From the NCBI GenBank assembly GCA_001829315.1, contig MIAY01000001.1, positions 386,927-450,926 on the forward strand: DNA of 64,000 nt, given 5' to 3'. The position numbers were made by a program, and so were the translations under genes. Below the pieces are notes generated by a model. It saw nothing but the letters and a program-made list of their open reading frames with translations. It had not been told where the DNA came from and made no database searches. Source of the DNA: Spirochaetes bacterium GWE1_32_154. Lineage in GTDB: Bacteria > Spirochaetota > GWE2-31-10. Positions 9,378-18,902 of this stretch are shown here, piece after piece; position 1 is the first letter of the stretch; each line of letters starts with the position of its first letter.

Positions 9378-12300
9378 ATGCTGCTAAAAAAATTATGCAT
9401 AATTTTATTATTGTATTCTTCAACACTCCTTTTTTCTGAAAATATTTTCTGGGATAATGAAAAACTGATAATTAACGGAAAAATCGGAAAAATAAAAACG
9501 ATTGCAGAGGGTAATTCAATCTATTTATTCTATGCTGATATGAAAAATTACACAGCAACAAATACAACTTTTGACATACAGTGTATGATATCAAATGACG
9601 GAAGAACTTTTAAGACCACAAACATATCGATAGAAAATGGATATACCAATACTGAATACGGTTACGATTTCGATGCCACTATTATAAACGGGAAAATATA
9701 CATAATTTATCGTGAAACATTAAAAAAAATCACTCTATATGAAATTGAAATTGCTCGAGGCTTTAAGAGACAACTGTATGTATTCGAGGAGAATGAAAAT
9801 ATCCTTTATCTCCCTAAGATTGATTTAGATACGAAAGGAAATATTAATATACTATACTATTCCTACGGTTTATCGGAAGAGCTTATTTTTAAAAGCATTA
9901 CATTAACCGGATCACTCGTAAATTCCAGTAAAATTGGTAAGAATCTTCAATCTGTTTTAAACCCGGAAATAAAATTTTATAATGACATCATTTATGTTGT
10001 GTACCAGGCACGAGAAGCAACCGCTTCAGGAGAAGGAAGACAGTTATACTATAAAATATTTATTGATTATTCAAACGATTTCGGGGCAACCTGGACGACA
10101 AGCCCTCTTGTTAAAGGTGATGAGGAATTCAGGCAAAATCAAAGACCGCATTTTATTCTGGATGGCACAAAAATTTATATTGTATGGGAAAAAGATGATG
10201 AGAGTTTTCTATCACATATTGCATATAAATGTATTGATTTATCAACAAACACCGAATTGTTCAACTCTACAATATCATCTATTCAAAGTGAAGGGTATTC
10301 ACCACGAATTTTGAGATCAAAAGGTGTTAATTATATATTCTGGTATGATAATAAATCGGGAAGTTTTCAAAATTATTTTCTTCAGGGCGTTGAAAATGAA
10401 TTAACCGAAATTCAACCGTTAAAACAGATAAAAACACGAACAGTTATGTTAAATCCTGTTTTATACAAATCAAAACCTTTGTTAATATGGAATAACACCG
10501 ATGCAAAGCAAAATAGACTTTTTCTTCAAAAAAATGATGAATTTGTTGAATCACCAACGCTTTTTGTAAAAGGCGTTGGCAGGGAAGGAATAACCAATAA
10601 TACTTCAGTCGTACTCAATTGGACACCTGTTCAGGATATTTCCGGCATAAAAGAATACCGATTAATTCTGACACAGGACGCTAACGAAAAAATGGATAGA
10701 ACTAGAGTCGGTTTGTCATCTTTTATCGATGAACGAACCTTTAACAACCTTGCTGACGGAAAATGGTACGCAAAAATTGCTTCGTATGATAATGCCGGTA
10801 ATGAAAGTGCAATTCGTGAATTATCTTTTGAAATTGATACCGTTGCACCTTACCCGCCATTATTTAATGATATGGAAAAAAAAGAAGACGGTTCACTTAC
10901 AAGCAATTCTCCGGTAATTTCATGGCGAAGTGAAGAAGAGGAATATTCAAAATATGAAATAGTAACCAATTATTTTAATGGTGAATTTAATCTTGAAGCA
11001 GCGAGAAATAATGCTCAAAAATACATCGCCGGCGCCGGAAAGATAAAAAAAGGTACGATTACCGGTGATTCAATGAGTTCATTTAACAGTCTTGATAACG
11101 GCGTTCTTGTTGTCGGTGTTGCAGGATATGATAAAGCGGGAAATAAATCTGATTTTACCTTTCAATCATTTGTACTAAACAGTTACGTTCCTGTGACGTA
11201 CATAGATTCTGCTGCATTTGTAATGTATGGAATAGTTGATAAAGTTTTAAAAATAACCGGACGTGGTTTTAGTGTCGATGGTGAATTAGAAAGAATAATT
11301 ATTGACCGTGATAAAATTGAACCGTATGATTATGTTCTTGAAAAAAGAAATCTCAGGGTTGTATCAGATCGTGTTGCGATACAACGTTTTCCAATAGAAT
11401 TAAATGATGGCAGATATTTTATCGGTGTTGAACATCCTCAACGTGGATTAGTTTTTTCCAGTAAATTTGTACGATATACAACTGAATGGTTATTTTCTTT
11501 TGAAAGTAAAGATTACTTTAGTTTTGAACGCATTAAAGGTCTTGGAAAAAGCATAAATGCCACAATGCTCATCTTAACTGCTATAGCAGGTATCTGGTTT
11601 CTTCTGTTTTTTCTTTTATTCCGCGGGATATTAATAACGGCAAATGAAAAACGATATGTGAATATGCTGCTCATTGAATTTGAAAACCATAAAGATAGTT
11701 TAAGCGACAAAATTATATCAGCTCAAAAAGAGGTTATTATGAAAATAAAAATGAGTCTAACCGTAAAATATACGTTATTAATATTATCACTGGTAATATT
11801 AATAGTAACATCAACATCAACTGTTGTCGGAATATTTGCTCTGCGAAGCAGTTCTATCAATTTAACAGAAGAAATAAAAAAACGGTTTGATCAGACACTC
11901 ACAAATTATCGTGGTGGTATCAATGATATTATTTTCTTTAATAAAGAACGGTTTGAAGCCAATGACCTTTCACGAAGCACAGCAGCCTTGCCGAATATCG
12001 GTTTTATTTATTCAGTATTTGATAAAGGACAGGCTGTCGGTTTTTCTGCAGGCGGAAGTGATGATATAACCTATAATAATTTTAATATTTCCGACTTTAA
12101 AACTATGGACTCAACAAAAAGAAATGAAACAATTAAAAAATATTTCTATAATGATGATTTAAATAAAGTCGTTGAAATGTATACAAAAAGAATCCTTCCT
12201 GAAACTATATCCAATACTGAGTTCACAACCATTTTACCTTCAAAGATCGCAGCGTATCGATTAAAAGTTGATGAACAGATAAAGAAATCTTCGACCCGGG

Positions 12301-13697
12301 TTGACAGTATCAAATTTGAAAACATTCTTAAAGATATTGATTCTTTTTCATCTCATATTAAAACCCTCTATTCGTATGATTCTAAAAATAAAAAATATAT
12401 ATTAAGTGCTAATACCGAAGAAAAAACAATGAAATCTCTTTTTGATTTTTTTGTAAGTATTGAATGGATTCATAATTCAGTTCATATAGTACCGGAGCTA
12501 AATCCAAATGACATACAGGACAGTTATTTATTTTACATGCCGATTTTCCCGATTAATATTGAAGGCGGGGCAAAACAATATGCCGGGGATGTTTTAATTT
12601 GTTATTCATTTAAAGATACAAAAAAACTACTTGATGAACAAAGAAAAAATTTAATATTCATTATGCTTGTTGTAACGCTAACGGCAATAGCATTAAGTGC
12701 CGTCGGTTCGGTAATTCTCGCTTCATCAACAATCAGGCCTATAAAAAAAATGTATAATCATGTTAATGTAATTTCAACAACTGAGGATTATGAAAAACTT
12801 GTCGGTACTGTCAATGAAACCCTGACTATAAATACCGGGGATGAAATTGCAATTCTTGCCAATTCGATTAATGCTATGACTCATAAATTAATTGAAAAAG
12901 CAAAAGCTGATAAACAGCTATTGCTCGGTAAGGAAATCCAGAAAAAATTCATTCCTCTTGAGCCTTTTCAGAATGATGAAATTGATATTTACGGTTTTTA
13001 CGAGGGGGCAAAAGGGGTTTCAGGAGATTATTTTGATTACAAAAAAATCGATGATGAGCACTATGCATTTATTATTTGTGATGTTGCCGGAAAAGCTGTT
13101 CCTGCAGCACTTATCATGGTGCAGATTTCAACAATTTTCCATTCATTTACAACAAATTTTAAACCGGGTATTGATAAAATTGAAACAACAAAAATTGTAA
13201 CAGAAATAAATGACACCGTTGCCGAACGGGGGTTTCAAGGTCGATTTGCTGCAATTCTTGTTCTTATTATGAATATTAAAACCGGTAAAGCATACATTAG
13301 TAATGCTGGTTATACACAATTATTAGTTCATAGAGAGGCAACCGGCAAATGTGAATGGGTAAAACTTGACGCTGACAGCGGAGCGGCGGGGGTTTTCCCT
13401 TCGTATATGTTACCACATCCGTACAGACAGGAAATTATTAAAATAAATCACGGGGATATCATATTTTTCTTTAGTGACGGTATTGAAGAGTCAAGAAACG
13501 GAGAAACCTTTGTTAATGAAGTCGGTGAAGTACAATTTGATGAATTTGGTTTACCGAGAATAATTCAGACACTTGATGCTGCACATGAAAAAACAGCTGA
13601 AGGTGTTATAAGTCATTTAATGCAAACAGAAAGAAAATATCGTGGTAATATGGAACAGTATGATGATTTAACTATTCTGGCAGTAAGAAGAGTTTAA
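9378..13697 (+). CDS. Membrane SpoIIE-type PP2C phosphatase with large extracytoplasmic sensor
   Basis: 1439 residues. Order: signal peptide (1-20); a repetitive beta-rich region (about 25-400) resembling a sialidase or propeller fold; Ig/FN3-like segments (about 405-700, NWTPVQDISGIKEYRL); a membrane helix at about 727-747; a second at about 793-822; a further sensor domain to about 1090; a third helix (1090-1117); HAMP (to about 1175); and a C-terminal SpoIIE/PP2C domain. The phosphatase motifs are intact: GVSGDYFDY, CDVAGKAVPAAL, SDGIEESRNG and YDDLTILAV, which supply the metal-binding Asp residues. Family members dephosphorylate Ser/Thr on anti-sigma antagonist-type proteins; no such partner is encoded nearby. 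The start has AGGGGAT about ten bases upstream, inside the end of the TPR gene. Confidence 0.88.
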   Translation: MLLKKLCIILLLYSSTLLFSENIFWDNEKLIINGKIGKIKTIAEGNSIYLFYADMKNYTATNTTFDIQCMISNDGRTFKTTNISIENGYTNTEYGYDFDATIINGKIYIIYRETLKKITLYEIEIARGFKRQLYVFEENENILYLPKIDLDTKGNINILYYSYGLSEELIFKSITLTGSLVNSSKIGKNLQSVLNPEIKFYNDIIYVVYQAREATASGEGRQLYYKIFIDYSNDFGATWTTSPLVKGDEEFRQNQRPHFILDGTKIYIVWEKDDESFLSHIAYKCIDLSTNTELFNSTISSIQSEGYSPRILRSKGVNYIFWYDNKSGSFQNYFLQGVENELTEIQPLKQIKTRTVMLNPVLYKSKPLLIWNNTDAKQNRLFLQKNDEFVESPTLFVKGVGREGITNNTSVVLNWTPVQDISGIKEYRLILTQDANEKMDRTRVGLSSFIDERTFNNLADGKWYAKIASYDNAGNESAIRELSFEIDTVAPYPPLFNDMEKKEDGSLTSNSPVISWRSEEEEYSKYEIVTNYFNGEFNLEAARNNAQKYIAGAGKIKKGTITGDSMSSFNSLDNGVLVVGVAGYDKAGNKSDFTFQSFVLNSYVPVTYIDSAAFVMYGIVDKVLKITGRGFSVDGELERIIIDRDKIEPYDYVLEKRNLRVVSDRVAIQRFPIELNDGRYFIGVEHPQRGLVFSSKFVRYTTEWLFSFESKDYFSFERIKGLGKSINATMLILTAIAGIWFLLFFLLFRGILITANEKRYVNMLLIEFENHKDSLSDKIISAQKEVIMKIKMSLTVKYTLLILSLVILIVTSTSTVVGIFALRSSSINLTEEIKKRFDQTLTNYRGGINDIIFFNKERFEANDLSRSTAALPNIGFIYSVFDKGQAVGFSAGGSDDITYNNFNISDFKTMDSTKRNETIKKYFYNDDLNKVVEMYTKRILPETISNTEFTTILPSKIAAYRLKVDEQIKKSSTRVDSIKFENILKDIDSFSSHIKTLYSYDSKNKKYILSANTEEKTMKSLFDFFVSIEWIHNSVHIVPELNPNDIQDSYLFYMPIFPINIEGGAKQYAGDVLICYSFKDTKKLLDEQRKNLIFIMLVVTLTAIALSAVGSVILASSTIRPIKKMYNHVNVISTTEDYEKLVGTVNETLTINTGDEIAILANSINAMTHKLIEKAKADKQLLLGKEIQKKFIPLEPFQNDEIDIYGFYEGAKGVSGDYFDYKKIDDEHYAFIICDVAGKAVPAALIMVQISTIFHSFTTNFKPGIDKIETTKIVTEINDTVAERGFQGRFAAILVLIMNIKTGKAYISNAGYTQLLVHREATGKCEWVKLDADSGAAGVFPSYMLPHPYRQEIIKINHGDIIFFFSDGIEESRNGETFVNEVGEVQFDEFGLPRIIQTLDAAHEKTAEGVISHLMQTERKYRGNMEQYDDLTILAVRRV

Positions 13698-13706
13698 CAA
13701 AAACAG

Positions 13707-13735
13707 TTGATAAAATCATGTAATTGTTTTATATA
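13707..13735 (+). promoter_or_regulatory. Candidate promoter for hydrogenase-GGDEF-EAL gene
   Basis: TTGATA (13707-13712) and TATATA (13730-13735) are spaced by 17 bp, 38 bp upstream of the ATG at 13774; an overlapping TATAAT lies at 13734. It sits in the 76 bp gap after the phosphatase stop, so this gene may be transcribed separately. Confidence 0.45.
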
Positions 13736-13773
13736 TAATATACTTTTTGCAGTTTTTCCTCATAGGATACTAA

Positions 13774-16347
13774 ATGAATTTGAAAGTTGTTAAAATAAAT
13801 CACGACAAATGTCTCAGTTGTTACCGGTGTATATCAGTATGTCCGGTTAAATTCTGTAATGATGCATCAGGTGAGAACATAATAGTTCATAGTGAGATTT
13901 GTATTAAATGCGGTAAATGTATTGATGCATGTTCTCATAAAGCCCGATATGGTGAAGACGACTTTGAAGAAGCATTTACTGCAATTGAAAATAACAAAAA
14001 ATGTGCAATACTTATTGATTCTCCTATTAATGCTTCTTTCAGTGGAAATATTTCCAATTTAAATAATTTTTTTAAGAAAAATGGCATATCAACAATAATT
14101 GAAGCCGGGTTCGGTCATGAATTATGTGCAAAAAAATATGCAGAATACATAAATTCCAAGGAAATCGGCTCAATTGTATTAACATCCGTTTGTCCGGTTA
14201 TCGTCAATTATATTGAGTTATACAAACCTCACTTATTACAATATCTTGCACCTATTGATTCACCGATAATGCATGCAGTGCATATCATTCGTTCGCAATA
14301 TCACGACCTCAAAGACCATGAACTTTTTTATATTTCACCTTGTCTTGCAAAAAAACAGGAATTCACAAAAACTTTTGACGATAAAGTCTATAATATTACA
14401 TACAAAAAAATATCGCATTATTTAGATACTAATAATATTGATATTAAATCTGACTATGAGTCTGAAAATGTTGATTATTATGACAGTACTCAAATATTTC
14501 CTACTACTAACTGGCTCGGAAAAAACATAAAGAAATATATTACCGATGATACAGAAATCAGAAAAATTACAGGGATTCATGATGTAATTCGCTATTTAGA
14601 ATCATTTGACTCGTATGATTTTCCATCTGATAAAAAAACCCTTATTGACTTATTAAGTTGCAAGGGCGGATGTGAAGGTGGAAGCGGAACTACTGTTTCA
14701 TTTGAAAATCAGGATAAACTAATACGTCATACCCTGAAATATGTTGAAAATATAAAAGACTCTGTTATGAACCATATATCGTATACTGATATTGTTAATA
14801 AATATTATGACTTAATAAAATCAGGCAGAAAATTTAACGATCGCTCTTCAATAAACTGGGTTGAAAAACCAAGAAAGAATGAGTTAGAACAAATATTTAT
14901 TTCATTGTATAAAAACAGTCATAATGATATTAAAAACTGTTCGAGTTGCGGTTATCATGAGTGTGATAAAATGGCAACTGCAATTTATAATAATTTAAAC
15001 AAAACTCAAAATTGCCATTTTTTTCTTCATCAGAAACTTTCCTATCTTGCTTTTCATGATGATGTAACCGGGCTTTTAAACAGAACCGCATTCTACTCAA
15101 GAATGGAAGAATCAATAAATCTTGAGATTAAATTCAACATAACAAATCCGAGAATCATTCTGATTCTAGATATCTGGGGTTTTCGCGAAATCAATGAAAC
15201 ACTCGGCAATGATGTTGGTGACGAAGTTCTCGTTAGAACAGCGACACGATTGCGATCAGTTTTATCAGATGGTGACCTGTTATTTAGAATCGGTAGTGAT
15301 GAATTTGCAATAGTTATGAATGGAGAAAAAACTGAAGCTGAGCTTGAGTCGTATGTTAATGATGTAAATTCATTATTCACGACAAGTATGTATATTGATG
15401 ATAATGAACTATTTATCAGTATGAACTGTGGTGCATCGGTATTCCCGTTAGATGGCGATACTTCTTCAGCGGTAATAAAAAATGCTGAAACAGCACTTCA
15501 TGAAGCTAAATTTATAAAAAAAGATTTTGTAAAATTCACCGTTGATATGCATATTAGAACTATAGAACGATTAAACATTATCAACAGTCTTAGAAACGCT
15601 TTAGAAAAACACGAATTTGAATTATACTATCAACCTCAATATTCATCACTCGGGCATTTAATAGGCGCAGAAGCATTAATACGATGGGTTCGCCCGGAAT
15701 TTGGCATTGTTTCACCCGATCGTTTTATTCCGCTTGCCGAGGAGTCAGGTCTTATCGTTCCAATCGGTGAATGGGTTATTGACACTGTATGCAGGGATTT
15801 TGTAAAAATAAGAGATCTCGGGTTAGACTTAACATTATCAGCAAATTTATCTGTTCGCCAATTTAAAGATAAAGAACTTATCAATAAAATTGAAATGATG
15901 ATGAACAAATATAATATCGATAAAAATAAAATGCACCTTGAAATTACCGAAAGTTTTATCATGGACAATGCAAGTGAGTCGGTTGACAAACTTAAACAAC
16001 TAAGCGATATGGGGCTGAAAATATCCCTTGATGATTTTGGAACAGGTTATTCATGCCTCGGATATTTAAATCATTTGTCTCTTGATGTATTAAAAATTGA
16101 CAAATCGTTTATCGACCAGATTACCAGTGAATCAGTATGTGTGCCCCTTGTTGATACTATAGTTTCAATGGCAATGGGAATGGGGCTTGATGTTGTTGCT
16201 GAGGGAGTCAGTGAATTGCATCATGTTGAATATTTGCGGAAATTTGATTTTGATATCATTATGCAGGGGTTTTATTTTGGCCGGCCTGTACCATTTGACA
16301 CATTTATTGTGTATGCAATGAATGATTCTTTGAAATTACCGGGTTAA
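13774..16347 (+). CDS. Sensory [FeFe]-hydrogenase-like protein fused to GGDEF and EAL domains
   Basis: 857 residues. Order: two ferredoxin [4Fe-4S] motifs (residues 12-53, CLSCYRCISVCP and CIKCGKCIDAC); a [FeFe]-hydrogenase H-cluster domain (about 75-330) with TSVCP (138-142), SPCLAKKQE (about 188) and SCKGGCEGG (294-302), which keep the four cluster cysteines; a small Fe-S domain with CSSCGYHEC (about 388); GGDEF (about 425-575) with GSDEF in place of GGDEF; and EAL (about 595-850) with EALIRW, ANLS, ITES, DDFGTGYS, LKIDKSFI, AEGV and MQGFYFG intact. The cysteine that passes protons in catalytic hydrogenases is Val here (TSVCP against TSCCP), as expected of sensory forms. The inferred role is an H2- or redox-sensing c-di-GMP phosphodiesterase. 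There is no transmembrane segment. AGGA lies seven bases before the ATG. No maturation genes (hydE, hydF, hydG) are in view. Confidence 0.88.
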   Translation: MNLKVVKINHDKCLSCYRCISVCPVKFCNDASGENIIVHSEICIKCGKCIDACSHKARYGEDDFEEAFTAIENNKKCAILIDSPINASFSGNISNLNNFFKKNGISTIIEAGFGHELCAKKYAEYINSKEIGSIVLTSVCPVIVNYIELYKPHLLQYLAPIDSPIMHAVHIIRSQYHDLKDHELFYISPCLAKKQEFTKTFDDKVYNITYKKISHYLDTNNIDIKSDYESENVDYYDSTQIFPTTNWLGKNIKKYITDDTEIRKITGIHDVIRYLESFDSYDFPSDKKTLIDLLSCKGGCEGGSGTTVSFENQDKLIRHTLKYVENIKDSVMNHISYTDIVNKYYDLIKSGRKFNDRSSINWVEKPRKNELEQIFISLYKNSHNDIKNCSSCGYHECDKMATAIYNNLNKTQNCHFFLHQKLSYLAFHDDVTGLLNRTAFYSRMEESINLEIKFNITNPRIILILDIWGFREINETLGNDVGDEVLVRTATRLRSVLSDGDLLFRIGSDEFAIVMNGEKTEAELESYVNDVNSLFTTSMYIDDNELFISMNCGASVFPLDGDTSSAVIKNAETALHEAKFIKKDFVKFTVDMHIRTIERLNIINSLRNALEKHEFELYYQPQYSSLGHLIGAEALIRWVRPEFGIVSPDRFIPLAEESGLIVPIGEWVIDTVCRDFVKIRDLGLDLTLSANLSVRQFKDKELINKIEMMMNKYNIDKNKMHLEITESFIMDNASESVDKLKQLSDMGLKISLDDFGTGYSCLGYLNHLSLDVLKIDKSFIDQITSESVCVPLVDTIVSMAMGMGLDVVAEGVSELHHVEYLRKFDFDIIMQGFYFGRPVPFDTFIVYAMNDSLKLPG

Positions 16348-16360
16348 TTGTGGAAAAACA

Positions 16361-17602
16361 ATGAATGAATTATATGATCTTATAATAATCGGTGGCGGAC
16401 CTGCCGGTTTATTCGCAGCGATTACAGCATCTTCATCCCATAAAAAAACACTTATATTTGAAAAAAATGATCGTGCCGGCAAAAAATTTCTTATGTCCGG
16501 TTCAGGACGATGCAATATAACCAATGCAATTGATATTGATTTATTTCCTCAAAAATACGGTGAACAACAACGATTTGTCAAACCTGTTTTATCAGCATTT
16601 ACCAATTCTGATTTAATAAACTGGTTTAAATCCCGTGGTATAATTATGAAAGTTTTACATGACAATAAAGTGTTTCCGGGTAATGAGAGTTCAAAAGAAT
16701 TACTTGATGTATTACTTGCAGAATGTAAAAAAGCGTCTGTTATCATACAATATGGCGAAATAATAAACAAAATTACGAAAACTGATGATATTTTTACTAT
16801 TACAGCTCAATCCGGAACATACTACACAAAGAACCTTCTTATTTCAACCGGAGGAGCCTCATATCCGTCAACTGGTTCAACAGGTGATGGATACCGGTTC
16901 GCAAAAGAATTGGGTCATACTATCATACCAGCAAAACCTGCTCTCACGCCAGTTTTAATAGAAAATTATCAGTTCTCAGATTGTAGCGGTATAAGTTTTG
17001 AAAATATCTCTGTATCTATCATCCGGGAGAATAAAACAATCTACAAAACCCGTGGCGATTTATTATTTACACACAAAGGACTCTCCGGGCCGGTAATACT
17101 TGATGCTTCCCGGTTTATAGAAAAAGGTGATACCATCACGATAAATCTGACCCGTTTTAATGATGCTATAGAATTCGAAAAAGATATTAATACGACAAGT
17201 AACATTCAAGGAAAAAAAGATATAAAAAACTTTCTCACTTTGTATGAGATTCCTGAAAAAATCATACTCAATGTACTTTCAATGCTATCAATACCTTGTA
17301 ATACAAAAACAGCTGAGTTGAATAAAGTATGCAAAAAGCAAATTACACAACAACTAACAGTCTTACCATGCAAAGTTGCACAGAAATCTGGATTTAATGA
17401 GGCGATGGCAACAAGCGGCGGGGTAAATACTTCTGAGATAAATAGAAAAACAATGGAATCAAAAATAGTTAAAGGGCTTTATTATGCAGGTGAAGTTGTT
17501 GATGTTGACGGTGACACTGGTGGATTTAATCTTCAATTTGCATTTTCATCAGGATATACTGTTGGAAAAGCAATTTCACCTTCTCCAACCGGGCTGGTAT
17601 GA
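16361..17602 (+). CDS. HI0933/YhiN-family FAD-dependent oxidoreductase
   Basis: 413 residues. An N-terminal dinucleotide-binding motif (IIIGGGPAGLFAA, residues 9-21) is followed by the family signature GKKFLMSGSGRCNITN, and the C-terminus has the second FAD motif GLYYAGEVVDVDGDTGGFN. This matches the HI0933-like (BaiN/RdsA-related) flavoproteins, whose substrates are mostly unknown. Length is normal for the family. GTGGAAA lies five bases before the ATG, and only 13 bp separate it from the hydrogenase-GGDEF-EAL gene, so co-transcription is likely. Its last 27 bp overlap the convergent lipoprotein gene on the other strand. Confidence 0.85.
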   Translation: MNELYDLIIIGGGPAGLFAAITASSSHKKTLIFEKNDRAGKKFLMSGSGRCNITNAIDIDLFPQKYGEQQRFVKPVLSAFTNSDLINWFKSRGIIMKVLHDNKVFPGNESSKELLDVLLAECKKASVIIQYGEIINKITKTDDIFTITAQSGTYYTKNLLISTGGASYPSTGSTGDGYRFAKELGHTIIPAKPALTPVLIENYQFSDCSGISFENISVSIIRENKTIYKTRGDLLFTHKGLSGPVILDASRFIEKGDTITINLTRFNDAIEFEKDINTTSNIQGKKDIKNFLTLYEIPEKIILNVLSMLSIPCNTKTAELNKVCKKQITQQLTVLPCKVAQKSGFNEAMATSGGVNTSEINRKTMESKIVKGLYYAGEVVDVDGDTGGFNLQFAFSSGYTVGKAISPSPTGLV

Positions 17603-18901
17603 TTTTCCATCTGTAGAAATTGGTAATAATTCATTATTGACAAGAGAAATCAAATAAATCGATGTCGGACAAATTGGCATTGTTTCATCTTTCGTATCTG
17701 CCATTGACACTGCGATAAGGTCATTCATTTTTGACATAACAAAATTCATCGGATACAAACCGGTTTTTAAAATCTCTTTATGGTAACCTGACATAGAATC
17801 ACGCATAATAAGCGAATAGCTCACCGTTCCATCAGTGTTCATAATATTTTCAACTACAATAACCCTGTTACTGTCAACCCTGTATTCGGTTGATTTTAAT
17901 ATTTGAATACGAATAAACGAACCGTCAACCATTGTGATGAGATACCCTTGATCTTCGTCCGGTGATTTAAAACGAACGACACCCATCTGGTTGTCATATT
18001 CAAGATGGATCGCACCGCCTCGTTCCCTTGTTAATGCTTTTATAAATGCACTTGATCCGCCTGAACTGGAAAATGGTGATATTGCTATGTTTGAAAAAAT
18101 TTGTTCAGTGCCTGTTTCAATATCAATTGATTTGAAAACCCAACTGTTTTCTCTCTCAAATTTTGACTGTTCAACAGAAATTATTTTACCTGAAGCAAAA
18201 TCGATACAAAATTGAGCTGATTTTTTTACAATGAGTTCATTTATTTTATTAGTATAATCGTATTTATATAAACCGGTATTTTGATCAAGTTGTACTAAAT
18301 AGTATATATAATTTGAATCCGGTGAAATTGTATAACTTAATATAACCCCATCTTCAATTGTATTTAAAATAGTTGCTTTTTTTCTCGTAGAATCGGTAAT
18401 TTCTAAAATCTTACCATCAGAAATGAAAAGTAAATTTTTATTTATATAATTATTAATAAAATCGTAATTAACTATATCACCTTCATCAACTGCAGATTCT
18501 CCGGAATATTTTTTTGAAGCATTTTTAGCGTTCTGGTATGTATTATATGTTTCAAGATAGTAACCAAAAAGCCATCCTCTTGTTTCCTGGAATTCAGCCT
18601 GATACCAATAATCCTCTACATCGTTAATTCGTACCCGTTCCTCGCTTTTTGAAATAATATTTACAATATCACCCTGATCTACATATCGGATTGTTTTTGC
18701 ATGTATATCATTTGCTGTCCTGAACCGTAAACGATTAACGGTTACAACGCCATATAAATCAAATTCTTTTGTATATGATTTTGTTTCATGAAAAGAGCCG
18801 CTTGTTTCTAACAAAACATCAAGACTCTTAAATTCCTCTTTTTTCATACAGCCGGAGAATATAATAAGTAATGTTAGAAACAAAACGATCAATTTTTTCA
18901 T
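17576..18901 (-). CDS. Lipoprotein with bacterial SH3 domain and propeller-like C-terminus
   Basis: 441 residues. A lipobox (IIFSGC, Cys at 18) marks an exported lipoprotein. Residues about 50-120 form an SH3b-like domain (VNRLRFRTANDIHAKTIRYV then WLFGYYLETY), a fold that often binds peptidoglycan peptides. The rest has repeated beta-hairpin patterns with SPDSNYIYYLV-like blades, suggesting a beta-propeller. The ATG follows the prs-like stop by a single base, so translation is probably coupled, though no functional link between the two is obvious. Its end overlaps the convergent flavoprotein gene by 27 bp. Confidence 0.65.
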   Translation of the reverse strand: MKKLIVLFLTLLIIFSGCMKKEEFKSLDVLLETSGSFHETKSYTKEFDLYGVVTVNRLRFRTANDIHAKTIRYVDQGDIVNIISKSEERVRINDVEDYWYQAEFQETRGWLFGYYLETYNTYQNAKNASKKYSGESAVDEGDIVNYDFINNYINKNLLFISDGKILEITDSTRKKATILNTIEDGVILSYTISPDSNYIYYLVQLDQNTGLYKYDYTNKINELIVKKSAQFCIDFASGKIISVEQSKFERENSWVFKSIDIETGTEQIFSNIAISPFSSSGGSSAFIKALTRERGGAIHLEYDNQMGVVRFKSPDEDQGYLITMVDGSFIRIQILKSTEYRVDSNRVIVVENIMNTDGTVSYSLIMRDSMSGYHKEILKTGLYPMNFVMSKMNDLIAVSMADTKDETMPICPTSIYLISLVNNELLPISTDGKSYQPGWRR

Positions 18902-18902
18902 T

